Positions 44,848-52,955 of a stretch of 64,000 nt of DNA are shown piece by piece. A program made the translations under genes and the position numbers. Every line of letters starts with the position of its first letter. The first letter of the stretch is position 1. The stretch comes from Buchananella sp. 14KM1171 (lineage in GTDB: Bacteria; Actinomycetota; Actinomycetes; Actinomycetales; Actinomycetaceae). The notes under the pieces are model-generated. The model had not been told where the DNA came from. It saw only the letters and a list, made by a program, of their open reading frames with translations, and searched no databases. The stretch is from positions 1,550,001-1,614,000 of the forward strand of contig NZ_CP159981.1 of NCBI RefSeq assembly GCF_041380365.1, read 5' to 3'.

Positions 44848-44930
44848 GCGTGCGTGCTGCCCGGGCTCTTGGTCGCTGCGGCGTGCCTGCTGCCCGGGGC
44901 ACTTGGTCGCTGCGGCGTGCGTGCCGACCG
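44848..44930 (+). repeat. 33/34-bp imperfect tandem repeat near the serC 3' end
   Basis: Two full units (44848-44880 and 44881-44914) share CTTGGTCGCTGCG and GCTGCCCGGG, followed by a partial third. Nothing coding is visible. Confidence 0.8.
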
Positions 44931-44946
44931 GGCAGCGGAGGCCCGA

Positions 44947-46074
44947 TCAGGCCAGCGCCTCCACCACGTAATCGATCGAGGCGGTGAGGGCGGCAGCGTC
45001 GTCCACCGAAGCGGCCGGGAAGGTAGCCACGCGCAACTGGTTGCGTCCCAGCGAGCGGTACGGGAACACGTCCAGAACGCCGTTGGCGCGCAGGGCGGCC
45101 TGGATGTCGGTGGCGTCCACGCCCTCGAAATCGATCGTCGCCACCACGGGGGAACGCCACTCCGGGCGCTCCACGAACGGGGAAGCGAAGGCACGCTCCT
45201 GCGCCCAGGTGTAGATGTGCCCGGAGGCGGCGGCGGCACGCGCCGCGCTGGCAGACAGGCCGCCCGAGGCAAGCAGCTCGCGCACCTGGGCGCGCAGCAG
45301 GATCAGGGTGGCAAGCGCCGGGGTGTTGAAGGTCTGATCCTTGCGGGAATTGTCCAGGGCGATCGGCAGGGACAAGAAGTCCGGCACCCACCGGCCCGCC
45401 CCAGCCAGCTCCTCCACACGAGCAACAGCGCGCGGAGACATCACGGCGATCCACAGGCCGCCGTCGGAGGCAAAGGCCTTCTGGGGGGAGAAGTAGTAGA
45501 CGTCGATCCCCGCGAAATCCACCTCCACCGCGCCGGCGCTAGAAGTGGCGTCCACGATCGTCAACGCCTCCGGGGCCGCGCCCGCCACCGGGGCAACCGG
45601 GGAGATCACGCCCGTAGAGGTCTCGTTCTGCGGCCAGCAGTAGGCGTCGGCGCCCTCTACGGCCTCCACCACCGCCAGCTGGCCTGGCTCCGCCCTGAAC
45701 ACCGTCGAGGGGGCAAGGAACGGGGCCCGGTCCGTCTCCTTAGCGAACTTGGCACCAAACTCGCCAAAGACCGCGTGGGCGGCGTGGTTGCGCACCAGGC
45801 CGACCGTGGCCAGCGCCCAGAAAGCCGAGGCGCCGCCGTTACCCAGCACCACCTCGTAGCCGGCAGGAATGCGCAATAAGTCAGCCAACCCTTCCCGAAT
45901 CTCGCGCACCAAGGCGCGCACCGGGGCCTGCCGGTGGGAAGTTCCCATCAAGTTGCAGGAAGCAATTTCCGCCACGTGCGCGGCCGGGATCCTGGACGGG
46001 CCGGCCCCGAAACGGCCGTCGGAAGGCAGCAGATTGGCGGGAATCTTGATGTCACGGGCAGCGAAGTCAACCAT
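44947..46074 (-). CDS. serC: Phosphoserine aminotransferase
   Basis: This 375-aa PLP enzyme of serine biosynthesis converts 3-phosphohydroxypyruvate to phosphoserine. It shows FGAGPSRIP, GTSHRQAPV, IVDATSSAG and the PLP lysine Lys199 in YFSPQKAFASDGG. The short form and motif spacing match the mycobacterial-type SerC. ATG start; divergent from dtxR with a 126-base shared upstream region. The first step enzyme SerA is not in the window. Confidence 0.95.
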   Translation of the reverse strand: MVDFAARDIKIPANLLPSDGRFGAGPSRIPAAHVAEIASCNLMGTSHRQAPVRALVREIREGLADLLRIPAGYEVVLGNGGASAFWALATVGLVRNHAAHAVFGEFGAKFAKETDRAPFLAPSTVFRAEPGQLAVVEAVEGADAYCWPQNETSTGVISPVAPVAGAAPEALTIVDATSSAGAVEVDFAGIDVYYFSPQKAFASDGGLWIAVMSPRAVARVEELAGAGRWVPDFLSLPIALDNSRKDQTFNTPALATLILLRAQVRELLASGGLSASAARAAAASGHIYTWAQERAFASPFVERPEWRSPVVATIDFEGVDATDIQAALRANGVLDVFPYRSLGRNQLRVATFPAASVDDAAALTASIDYVVEALA

Positions 46075-46200
46075 GGCGCAATTCTTTCACCTCACCAATG
46101 CCCGCCAACAGGGCGCGCCGCGTCGAGTAAGTCGCACTATCGGCACCAAACCAAGGGTAGAAAGGACACCAAAGCACCTGGCCAGCGAGGAACTGACACG

Positions 46201-46869
46201 ATGAGCGATCTGATCGACACCACAGAGATGTACCTCAAGACCATCTACGAGATGGAGGAGGACGGCGTCCCGCCGCTGCGCGCCCGGATCGTCGAGCGCC
46301 TGGGGCACTCCGGCCCCACCGTCTCCCAGACCGTGGCGCGCATGGAACGCGACGGCCTGCTGGTCGTGGCCGGCGACCGGCGCATCCAGCTCACCGACCG
46401 GGGCCGCGAGGTTGCCCGCGAGGTCATGCTCAAGCACCGCGTGGCCGAGCGTCTGCTGCTCGACGTCATCGGGATGCCCTGGGAGCTGGTCCACGACGAG
46501 GCCTGCCGCTGGGAGCACGTCATGAGCGACCATGTGCGCGCCCGCCTAGACGTGCTGTTGAAGAACCCCCTGACCGACCCCTACGGCAACCCGCTGCCCG
46601 GCCACGAGTCCGCTCCGCTGGTGGCGCTGCCCGACGCCCTTGAGATCGCCGGTGAGCGGGTGCGCGTGCGCCTGGCCCGCCTGGGCGAGCCCGTGCAGGC
46701 CGAGCCCGGACTGCTGCGCGAGTTCCTGGCCGCCGGCATCCTGCCCGGTACCGACGTCACCCTGATGGGCGAGCGCCACGGCGGGGTGATCGTGGGAGGC
46801 CTCAACGGTCAGGTCACCCTGAACTCGACGCTGGCCAAGCACGTGTTCGCCGAATCCCTGGACGGCTGA
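46201..46869 (+). CDS. dtxR: DtxR-family metal-dependent iron repressor
   Basis: This 222-aa regulator has a winged helix (~1-65), a dimerisation and metal domain, and a C-terminal SH3-like domain (~150-222). The metal ligands fall at the same numbers as in DtxR: Met10, Cys102, Glu105, His106 for the primary site, and His79, Glu83, His98 for the ancillary site. It is therefore expected to sense Fe2+ and repress iron uptake genes. ATG at 46201; the frame upstream to 45934 is open but not needed. A candidate target box lies at 62194-62212 in this window. Confidence 0.95.
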   Translation: MSDLIDTTEMYLKTIYEMEEDGVPPLRARIVERLGHSGPTVSQTVARMERDGLLVVAGDRRIQLTDRGREVAREVMLKHRVAERLLLDVIGMPWELVHDEACRWEHVMSDHVRARLDVLLKNPLTDPYGNPLPGHESAPLVALPDALEIAGERVRVRLARLGEPVQAEPGLLREFLAAGILPGTDVTLMGERHGGVIVGGLNGQVTLNSTLAKHVFAESLDG

Positions 46870-46925
46870 GCCGGATCCTGAGGTTGGGGCCGGCCCGAAG
46901 GGCCGGGCTGGCCCGGAAGGCTGGG

Positions 46926-46970
46926 GCGGGTGGCCCGTCGCGCTAACGCGACGGGCCACCCGCCCGTTTT
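46926..46970 (+). terminator. Terminator after dtxR
   Basis: A 17-bp stem (core GGGTGGCCCGTCGCG with CGCGACGGGCCACCC), loop CTAA, and CGTTTT end, 56 bases after the stop codon. Confidence 0.92.
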
Positions 46971-47134
46971 CCCGCCGTGTTGGGCGTGCGCCCGGTGGCG
47001 CGGGCCGCGAAGGGCGTGTGATCGGGGCGGCCGGAGGAGCGTCGTCCACGATGTGAGACAGGGGGCGGTGGCCCCGCGTCGCGGAATTGTCACGAAACGG
47101 TCACGGGAAATGTGAGGTGCACCCCAAAGTGGGC

Positions 47135-47152
47135 TGTTACATTCCCGTAACA
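47135..47152. promoter_or_regulatory. Inverted repeat TGTTAC-N6-GTAACA upstream of the riboswitch
   Basis: A six-base perfect inverted repeat with a six-base spacer lies ~70 bases before the riboswitch, in the probable promoter region. GTAAC repeats occur in MtrA-type binding sites, and wall hydrolases are known targets of MtrA in relatives; assignment here is a guess. Confidence 0.4.
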
Positions 47153-47223
47153 AAGCGGGGTGGGTTAGCGTTTTCCTCGTGGTTGGACATCCTCAAGTCC
47201 GGCCGCCGCGCGAAGGGCGTCTA

Positions 47224-47374
47224 GTCCTGCCGCCTTCGCGTGACTAGCTCAGAGACCGCAAACGGCAGGAGCGGGGGAACCAAATCGGTTCGCGCAAGCG
47301 GACCTTGGGGTGAAGGGTAGCTAGCTGCCCCGGGCGATTCCTCGGCCCGAACCCGACAGCTCACCTCGCAAGCG
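47224..47374 (+). ncRNA. c-di-AMP (ydaO-yuaA type) riboswitch
   Basis: The leader has the hallmark blocks in order: GTCCTGCCG paired with CGGCAGGAGC, then GCGGGGGAACC, CTTGGGGTGAA, GGGCGATTCCTCGGCCCGAA and CCCGACAGCTCACCTCGCA. This matches the actinobacterial form of the ydaO family, which turns off wall hydrolase genes when c-di-AMP is high. The ribosome site (AAAGGAGAGG) follows directly at 47376. It controls the NlpC/P60 gene. Confidence 0.94.
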
Positions 47375-47392
47375 CAAAGGAGAGGTACTCAT

Positions 47393-48172
47393 ATGACTTC
47401 GCAGACCCGGAAGGCGCGTCACCGCGCCGCCTGCCGTCCCGCCACGGTCTTCACCCCGCTGGCTCAGCAGGCCGCCAAGTCGGGCCGCGCCACCCTCGCT
47501 GTGGTCGCCTCCGGTGGACTCGCGCTTTCGCTGTCCTCCGTCCCGGCCTTCGCCGCTCCGGCTGACGTTCAGCCCGTTGACTTTTCCGCCCTGACCCGCG
47601 ACGCGCGCCGTGCGCTGGCCACCAACCCCACGGTGACCGTCGCCCCGGACGCCGCCTTCTCCCTGGACGACGCCGTCGTCGAGGCCGCTGCGGCCCCGGT
47701 CGTCGAGGCCCCCGTCGAGGAGGCTGCCTCCCGTGACTCTGAGCGCGAGGAGGTGCAGGCCGAGGAGGCGCCCGAGGAGGCGCCCGAGGTCGCCGAGGAA
47801 GTTGCGCAGGAGACCACCTACCAGGCTCCCGCCGTCAACGCCGCCGCCGGCTCCATCGTCGAGATCGCCCAGCGCTACCTGGGCGTGCCCTACGTGTGGG
47901 GCGGCTCCGACCCGAACGGCTTCGACTGCTCCGGCTTCGTGCAGTACGTCTACGCCCAGGCCGGCATTGGCCTGCCGCGCACCTCTTATGGCCAGGGCGG
48001 CGCCGGCACCATCGTCTCCTACGCCGAGGCGCAGCCGGGCGACATCGTGGCCTGGGGTGGTCACGTGGCGATCTACCTGGGTGACGGCATGATCATTCAC
48101 GCCCCCGACTTCGGTCGCAGCGTGGAGATCGCCTCCATCTACGGCTCTCCGTGGTTCGTGCGCGTGGGCTGA
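47393..48172 (+). CDS. Secreted NlpC/P60 peptidoglycan endopeptidase
   Basis: This 259-aa protein has a signal peptide (cleavage near PAFAAPA, ~residue 55), an acidic Ala/Glu/Val-rich stalk (~60-150) and a C-terminal NlpC/P60 domain (~152-259) with catalytic Cys179 (FDCSGFV), His224 (GGHVAIY) and His236. It should cut peptide cross-links of the wall, as RipA-type enzymes do. ATG start with a strong ribosome site directly after the riboswitch. There is no anchoring motif. Confidence 0.95.
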   Translation: MTSQTRKARHRAACRPATVFTPLAQQAAKSGRATLAVVASGGLALSLSSVPAFAAPADVQPVDFSALTRDARRALATNPTVTVAPDAAFSLDDAVVEAAAAPVVEAPVEEAASRDSEREEVQAEEAPEEAPEVAEEVAQETTYQAPAVNAAAGSIVEIAQRYLGVPYVWGGSDPNGFDCSGFVQYVYAQAGIGLPRTSYGQGGAGTIVSYAEAQPGDIVAWGGHVAIYLGDGMIIHAPDFGRSVEIASIYGSPWFVRVG

Positions 48173-48189
48173 GCTAGCGCGTGAGGCAG

Positions 48190-48226
48190 AAGCGGGGTCG
48201 CAGCATCGAGCTGCGGCCCCGCTTTG
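48190..48226 (+). terminator. Terminator of the NlpC/P60 gene
   Basis: A 15-bp stem (AAGCGGGGTCGCAGC with GCTGCGGCCCCGCTT, one T-G pair) and five-base loop followed by TG. Confidence 0.82.
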
Positions 48227-48327
48227 CTGTGCGCCGACGCGTGGCGCCACACTTAACCGCTAAACCACCACCCGCGAAACTGTGTTGTAGGGCACAATTG
48301 AGGTGACCCAAGCGCAAGGAGGCGGCA

Positions 48328-49257
48328 ATGGTGAGCAAGGAAATCGTCGTAGGGGTTGACGGCTCGGTGGAGAGCAAGGATGCGCTCCAGTGGGCCATCG
48401 ACGTCGCCAAGGCGCACGAGGCGCCGCTCCGGCTCGTGTGTGCCTATTCGTTGCCCTCATTCACCGCAGCCTCCCTGGACGGCGGGTTCGCGATCGCCGA
48501 CGACGCCGCGATCGAGTCCGGTGCGCGGGCCGTCATCGACGAGGCGATGGCGCGCGTACGCGACGCCGGGATCGAGGCGGAGGCTGACCTGGAGACGGGC
48601 GACCCGGCCGGTGTGCTGGTGGATCGCTCCAAGCACGCCTGGCTGGTGGTGGTCGGCACGCGCGGTGGCGGCGGGTTCGCCGACCGGCTGCTGGGCGCGG
48701 TTTCCTCCGCCGTGCCCGCGCACGCCCACTGTCCCGTCGTGGTGGTGCCGCGCCACGAGTCCGGCAGCGAGTTCACGCCGATCCGCCGCATCGTGGTGGG
48801 CGTGGATGGGTCCGACGTTGCCGCCCGCGCCCTCTCCCTGGCGATCGACGAAGCGATGCTGTGGAACGCCGAGCTGACCGCCGTGGCGGCCGTGCCCATG
48901 ACCACCGGGATGGGCACGCTGTCCTGGATCCCGACCTCCGTGGACCGCGAGACGGTGGTGGCCGACGCTCGCGCCGGCCTGGACGCCACCATCGAGAGCG
49001 TGCTGGGCGGGCGGGACGTGAACGTGCGGCGCCACGCCCTGGACGGCAACCCGGCCGCCCTGCTGGCCGAGTTCTCCACCGCCGTGGACCTGGTGGTGGT
49101 CGGTACCCGTGGGCGGGGCGGCTTTGCCGGGCTCCTGCTGGGCTCCACCAGCCAGGCGCTGCTGAACCACACCACCTGCCCGGTCATGGTGGTGCCGGGG
49201 CCGAACAAGAAGAAGGAAGGCGAGCCGTCGTACACGGGCCGCTGGAGTCGGCGCTAG
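48328..49257 (+). CDS. Universal stress protein with two UspA domains
   Basis: This 309-aa protein is a tandem of two UspA domains (~1-145 and ~152-300). Each begins with IVVGVDGS and ends with a GTRG-type ATP motif (VVGTRGGGGFADRLLGAVSS and VVGTRGRGGFAGLLLGSTSQ), so both probably bind ATP. Tandem Usps of this kind respond to hypoxia and stationary phase in actinobacteria. ATG start with AAGGAGG upstream. Alone, closed by a terminator. Confidence 0.94.
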   Translation: MVSKEIVVGVDGSVESKDALQWAIDVAKAHEAPLRLVCAYSLPSFTAASLDGGFAIADDAAIESGARAVIDEAMARVRDAGIEAEADLETGDPAGVLVDRSKHAWLVVVGTRGGGGFADRLLGAVSSAVPAHAHCPVVVVPRHESGSEFTPIRRIVVGVDGSDVAARALSLAIDEAMLWNAELTAVAAVPMTTGMGTLSWIPTSVDRETVVADARAGLDATIESVLGGRDVNVRRHALDGNPAALLAEFSTAVDLVVVGTRGRGGFAGLLLGSTSQALLNHTTCPVMVVPGPNKKKEGEPSYTGRWSRR

Positions 49258-49273
49258 GACGGGTGTGATGGAC

Positions 49274-49307
49274 GCGGGGGTGCGGGAGTTTCCCGCACCC
49301 CCGCTTT
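49274..49307 (+). terminator. Terminator of the universal stress gene
   Basis: A perfect 14-bp stem (GCGGGGGTGCGGGA with TCCCGCACCCCCGC), loop GTT, then TTT. Confidence 0.9.
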
Positions 49308-49357
49308 CCCGGTACGCTACCGGGGTACTTCCTTGGTGCCCCCGGGCGCCGGGGTGG

Positions 49358-49430
49358 GCCCTCGTAGCTCAGTGGATAGAGCACCGCTCTCCTAAAGCGG
49401 GTGTCGGACGTTCGAATCGTCTCGGGGGCA
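49358..49430 (+). tRNA. tRNA-Arg (anticodon CCT)
   Basis: A 73-base cloverleaf has acceptor arms GCCCTCG and CGGGGGC (one T-G pair), AGCTCAGTGGATAGAGC D-arm, anticodon loop CTCCTAA and T-arm GGACG-TTCGAAT-CGTCT with a terminal wobble. CCT reads AGG arginine codons. CCA is not encoded. Confidence 0.94.
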
Positions 49431-49610
49431 CTTCTCTTGGCCGGCGCTGCGGCCGTGCATCTGACCCGCAGTCTTAAACCCGGGAGTAGGGTTCCTCGCA
49501 AAGCCCGTCCCCACCGGCAGCCGCCCCGCGCGAGTGCAGCGAGCAGCTGCAGGAAAGGGGCTTGACCTCGCCAAACGTGAGCGGCGCCGGAGACGAGAGG
49601 GAGGGTGCAG

Positions 49611-50606
49611 ATGGCCAACCAGAAGGACAGCGCTCAAAACGAACCCCGGGACCGCGCGCAGGCCGGCGCCCACGCCCACTCCCACGCCCACTCCCACGCC
49701 GCTGACGCGACCTCCCGCGCCAACCGGGTGCGCCTGGCCTGGGCGTTCGGGATCACCGGCGCGATCGTGGTGGCGCAGCTGATCGGGGCGCTGGTGACCG
49801 GGAGCCTGGCGCTGCTGACGGACACGGCGCACGCCGCCGTGGACGCCTCCGGGCTGCTGGTGGCCCTGATAGCGGGCAAGCTGGCCCTGCGCCCGCCCAC
49901 AGACCGGCATACCTGGGGCTATCGCCGTATCGAGGTGCTGGCGGCGCTGGCGCAGTCCACGCTGCTGCTGGCGGTGGGCGTCTACACGGCCGTGGAGGGC
50001 GTGCAGCGCCTGTTCAAGCCGGCGGAGGTGCCCTCCACCGAGCTGCTGGTATTCGGTGTGCTGGGCCTGGTGGCCAACCTGACGGCGATGGCGGTCCTCT
50101 CCGCGCGGCGCGGCGCGAACTTCAACATGCGCGCCGCGTTCCTGGAGGTGTTGAACGACGCGCTGGGTTCGGCCGGCGTGATTACCGCGGCCATCGTGAT
50201 CGCCACGACCGGTTTCTCCCAGGCCGACTCCATCGCGGGACTCTTCATCGCCGGCCTGATAGTGCCGCGCGCCTTCGTGCTGATGCGGGAGACCACTGCG
50301 GTGCTGATGGAGTTCACCCCGCCCGGCCTGGACCTGGAGGAGGTGCGTGGGCACATCCGCGCCCTTCCCCACGTGGTGGACGTGCACGACGTTCACGCCA
50401 GCACCGTCGCCACGGGGCTGCCCACGCTGAGCGCCCACATCGTGGTGGAGGAGGAGTGCTTCCACGACGGCCACGCCGTGGACATGCTGGTGGCGGTCAG
50501 GCGGTGCGTGGCCGAGCACTTCGACGTCTCCATCGAGCACTCCACCTTCCAGATCGAGACCGCCCGGATCGTGGATTCGGAGTCGGAGCAGGCCCGGCAC
50601 GCCTAG
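49611..50606 (+). CDS. Cation diffusion facilitator metal exporter
   Basis: This 331-aa CDF protein has a His-rich N-terminus (HAHSHAHSHA), six helices, the metal site TDTAHAAVDASG in helix II and EVLNDALGSAGV in helix V, and a cytoplasmic C-terminal domain. It likely exports Zn2+ or a similar divalent metal by proton exchange (CzcD type). The ATG at 49611 lies five bases after GGAGGG; a GTG two codons earlier is less well spaced. Unusually, an Ala stands in the TDTAHAAVD site where many exporters have HMxxD. It is alone and convergent with an ABC permease gene. Confidence 0.93.
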   Translation: MANQKDSAQNEPRDRAQAGAHAHSHAHSHAADATSRANRVRLAWAFGITGAIVVAQLIGALVTGSLALLTDTAHAAVDASGLLVALIAGKLALRPPTDRHTWGYRRIEVLAALAQSTLLLAVGVYTAVEGVQRLFKPAEVPSTELLVFGVLGLVANLTAMAVLSARRGANFNMRAAFLEVLNDALGSAGVITAAIVIATTGFSQADSIAGLFIAGLIVPRAFVLMRETTAVLMEFTPPGLDLEEVRGHIRALPHVVDVHDVHASTVATGLPTLSAHIVVEEECFHDGHAVDMLVAVRRCVAEHFDVSIEHSTFQIETARIVDSESEQARHA

Positions 50607-50613
50607 CGCAGCG

Positions 50614-50656
50614 GGCGGGGGCGGCCGGCTCGCAAGCCTGCCGCCCCCGCCGCATT
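50614..50656. terminator. Hairpin between the CDF and ABC permease genes
   Basis: A 12-bp stem GGCGGGGGCGGC / GCCGCCCCCGCC with a 14-base loop and a GCATTTCC end lies between two convergent genes. Confidence 0.7.
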
Positions 50657-50675
50657 TCCTCCCGAGGCGCCCAGC

Positions 50676-51488
50676 CTACCGCAGGGAGGTGCGGGTGGAG
50701 ATGACCCGCACGGCCCATGCCGCCGCGCCCAGCGCCAGCAGCGGGACCGTGACGATGCCGGCCATCCCCACCTGGCTGACGGGGGAGCCGTGCGCGAGGT
50801 TTGCCACCACATCCTCCAGCATCCACGTGTAGGTCAGCTCGCCGGTGGTGGTGTTCACCCCGATCGGCACCAGGAAGGTGACCGCGAGCAGCAGGATCTG
50901 GTTGACCAGGTAGTAGGCCACCAGCAGGGCGGCCGGCACCGCGAACCCCCAGGCGTTCCAGCGGGCCTGGGCGCCCACGCTGAGCATGGCGGGGATGGCG
51001 ACGCTGTTGGCAAACAGCCAGGCCAGGGTGATCACCACTGCGAGCAGGGCGCCGCGCGGCCCGACCACGTGCAGGGCTTGGCGCGCGTTCTCCAGCGCCC
51101 TCTCCACCCCCATCTGCTGGGCCCTGACGGTGAGCAGGGCCCCCGCCCCGGCCAGCGCGGTCAGGAGGGCGGTGGCGCTGGTGGCGGCCAGCATGAAGAG
51201 CGCCTTACCCCAGAACAGGTCGCGGCCCCGCACGGGCAGGGAGTGGGTGAAGTAGCCGCGCTCGCCGTACATGGAGCGCCAGTAGGCGGCGGTCATGATC
51301 ACGATGACCACGAGCGGCAACGCGATGAGGGCACCGAACACGGCCCCCTTGGTCAGGGCGGAGATGAGCGGGACGGGCAGGAAGCTACCTGCCAGGAACA
51401 GAGCGCTCAGGCCGTAGCCGAAGGCCCACTTGATGAGCAGCGTGCGCCCGTGCTCGCGCGCCTCCTGCGCAAAAACCTTGGCGATCAT
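50676..51488 (-). CDS. ABC-2 type permease of a GntR-controlled module
   Basis: This 270-aa integral membrane protein has six or so helices and begins MIAKVFAQEAREHGRTLLI, typical of ABC-2 permeases in YtrA-type modules. It overlaps the ATPase gene by four bases. The substrate is unknown; such modules often respond to cell-envelope stress or antibiotics. It is the third gene of the GntR-ATPase-permease operon. Confidence 0.86.
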   Translation of the reverse strand: MIAKVFAQEAREHGRTLLIKWAFGYGLSALFLAGSFLPVPLISALTKGAVFGALIALPLVVIVIMTAAYWRSMYGERGYFTHSLPVRGRDLFWGKALFMLAATSATALLTALAGAGALLTVRAQQMGVERALENARQALHVVGPRGALLAVVITLAWLFANSVAIPAMLSVGAQARWNAWGFAVPAALLVAYYLVNQILLLAVTFLVPIGVNTTTGELTYTWMLEDVVANLAHGSPVSQVGMAGIVTVPLLALGAAAWAVRVISTRTSLR

Positions 51489-52246
51489 GGCCGGTACTCC
51501 TTCTTGAACAGTGCGTCTAGGGACAGGCCGTGCTCGGCGCGCAGGTCGTCCACGTTGCCCACGCGGGTGACCTTGCCGTCGCGCATGAACACGGCGGTGT
51601 CGATGATCGGCTCCACGTCCTGCATCAGGTGGGTGGAGATCACCATGAGCGCGTCCTGGTCAAAGTCCCGCAGGATGCCCTGCATGATGACCTCGCGCGC
51701 CGCCGGGTCTACCCCGCTGATGGGCTCGTCCAGCAGGTAGACGCGGGCGCGCCGCGCCATGATGAGTGCGATCTGCACCTTCTCCGCCATCCCCTTGGAC
51801 ATCTGCTTCAGCGGGCGGTCAAAGGGCAGCCCAAAGAACTCGATGGTCCGCGCCGCCTTGGCGGCGTCGAAGTCCGGGAAGAAGCGCGCGAACAGCTCGA
51901 TGGCCTTGGTGGGGGTTAGGCGCGGGTCCAGGAACTGCGCCGAGGGTAGGAAGGCCACGCGGGCCTTGGCCTGCGGGCTGTGCGGTGCCAGCCCGGCCAC
52001 GGTGGCGCGGCCCGAGTAGTCGGAGAGCACCCCGGCCAGGATCTTCAAAAGGGTGGTCTTGCCGCAGCCGTTGGGCCCCAGCAGCCCGACGATCTGCCCC
52101 GGACCCAGCGTCAGGCTGGCGTCGTCGAGCCCGACCACCTTGCGGTAGTGCTTGGAGAGGTGGGAGACGTCGATGAGGGCGGCGGGCGGGGCGTCGTCCA
52201 CTGCCCGTGCGACGGTCGTGCTAAGCGGTGGGGATTGCGTTGTCAT
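51485..52246 (-). CDS. ABC transporter ATP-binding protein of the first GntR module
   Basis: This 253-aa ATPase has Walker A GPNGCGKTT, signature MSKGMAEKV, Walker B VYLLDEPISGVD and the switch His in STHLMQ. The signature is SKGM in place of SGGQ, as often seen in YtrB-type proteins. It starts four bases after the regulator's stop codon and overlaps the permease. It energises the permease encoded downstream. Confidence 0.93.
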   Translation of the reverse strand: MTTQSPPLSTTVARAVDDAPPAALIDVSHLSKHYRKVVGLDDASLTLGPGQIVGLLGPNGCGKTTLLKILAGVLSDYSGRATVAGLAPHSPQAKARVAFLPSAQFLDPRLTPTKAIELFARFFPDFDAAKAARTIEFFGLPFDRPLKQMSKGMAEKVQIALIMARRARVYLLDEPISGVDPAAREVIMQGILRDFDQDALMVISTHLMQDVEPIIDTAVFMRDGKVTRVGNVDDLRAEHGLSLDALFKKEYRP

Positions 52247-52250
52247 CGGT

Positions 52251-52613
52251 TCATTCCTTGGCTTGCCAGCGTGCGGCCAGCAGGGCGGTGGCCTCGGTGA
52301 GGTCCACGCCCAGTTGGCGCAGCGTGCGAATGTGGGCGTCCGTTGCCTCGGTGGCGAGGGTGGTGCGCGTGGCGGGGCCGGTGGAGGCGTCGGCCGTGAC
52401 GAAGCGGCCGGTGGTGCGCTCCGACCGGGTCAGGCCGGCGCGGTCCAGTTCCGCCAGCGCGCGTTGGACGGTGTTGGGGTTCACCCCGCCCTCGAGGGCC
52501 AGTTCGCGGACGGAGGGGATCTTTGCCCCGGCTGGCCAGGTGCCGGTGGCGATGCGCTGGCGGTAGCTGTCCACCAGCTGGATCCAGATGGGGCGGTTGT
52601 CGTCTAGTTGCAC
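52251..52613 (-). CDS. GntR-family regulator (YtrA-like), first module
   Basis: This 120-aa repressor has an N-terminal winged helix (PIWIQLVDSYRQRI, IPSVRELALEGGVNPNTVQRA in two parts) and a short C-terminal helical part, the YtrA subfamily plan, with no large ligand domain. It heads its own operon and an inverted repeat sits 21 bases upstream, so it is probably autoregulated. Confidence 0.92.
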   Translation of the reverse strand: MQLDDNRPIWIQLVDSYRQRIATGTWPAGAKIPSVRELALEGGVNPNTVQRALAELDRAGLTRSERTTGRFVTADASTGPATRTTLATEATDAHIRTLRQLGVDLTEATALLAARWQAKE

Positions 52614-52633
52614 CGCCGCTCCCTTCTGCCTTG

Positions 52634-52655
52634 CTGTATTAATACACTAATACAG
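52634..52655. promoter_or_regulatory. Operator of the first GntR module
   Basis: CTGTATTA-N6-TAATACAG is a perfect 8-bp inverted repeat. It is A/T-rich in a GC-rich region and lies where the promoter -10 should be, just before the GntR start at 52613. Confidence 0.8.
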
Positions 52656-52908
52656 TGACACGTTTGGTGGGTGGTGTCAAGCCTTCCAAGTGGACGACGC
52701 CCCACTCGCCGCCCCGCACACTGCGGCGCGCCGTCGCGGCGGCCGGCGCGGCGTGGCCGGCACGGTGTGGTCGGCACGGTTCGGTCGGGCACTGTACGGC
52801 CGGTCTCGCGGCGGGCAGCCTCATCGCGGCGGCGCGGCGGCGACGTCGTACATGGGTGGCCGCAAAATCCGGGCGGCGCTGCGGCAACGTCGGCCACGCA
52901 AAAACGAA
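52656..52908. other. Gene-free region between gntR and glgP
   Basis: No credible gene is seen. The stretch is built from imperfect copies of GGCCGGCACGG and of the word GGCAACGTCGKCCAC (52836 and 52881), both of which also occur elsewhere in the window. Confidence 0.6.
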
Positions 52909-52942
52909 GCGGGGCGGGCCACCAATCGGCAGCCCGCCCCGC
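52909..52942 (-). terminator. Terminator of glgP
   Basis: An 11-bp stem GCGGGGCGGGC / GCCCGCCCCGC with a 12-base loop is followed, on the minus strand, by TTCGTTTTTG. It begins 14 bases after the glgP stop. Confidence 0.88.
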
Positions 52943-52955
52943 GATCAACCCCAAA

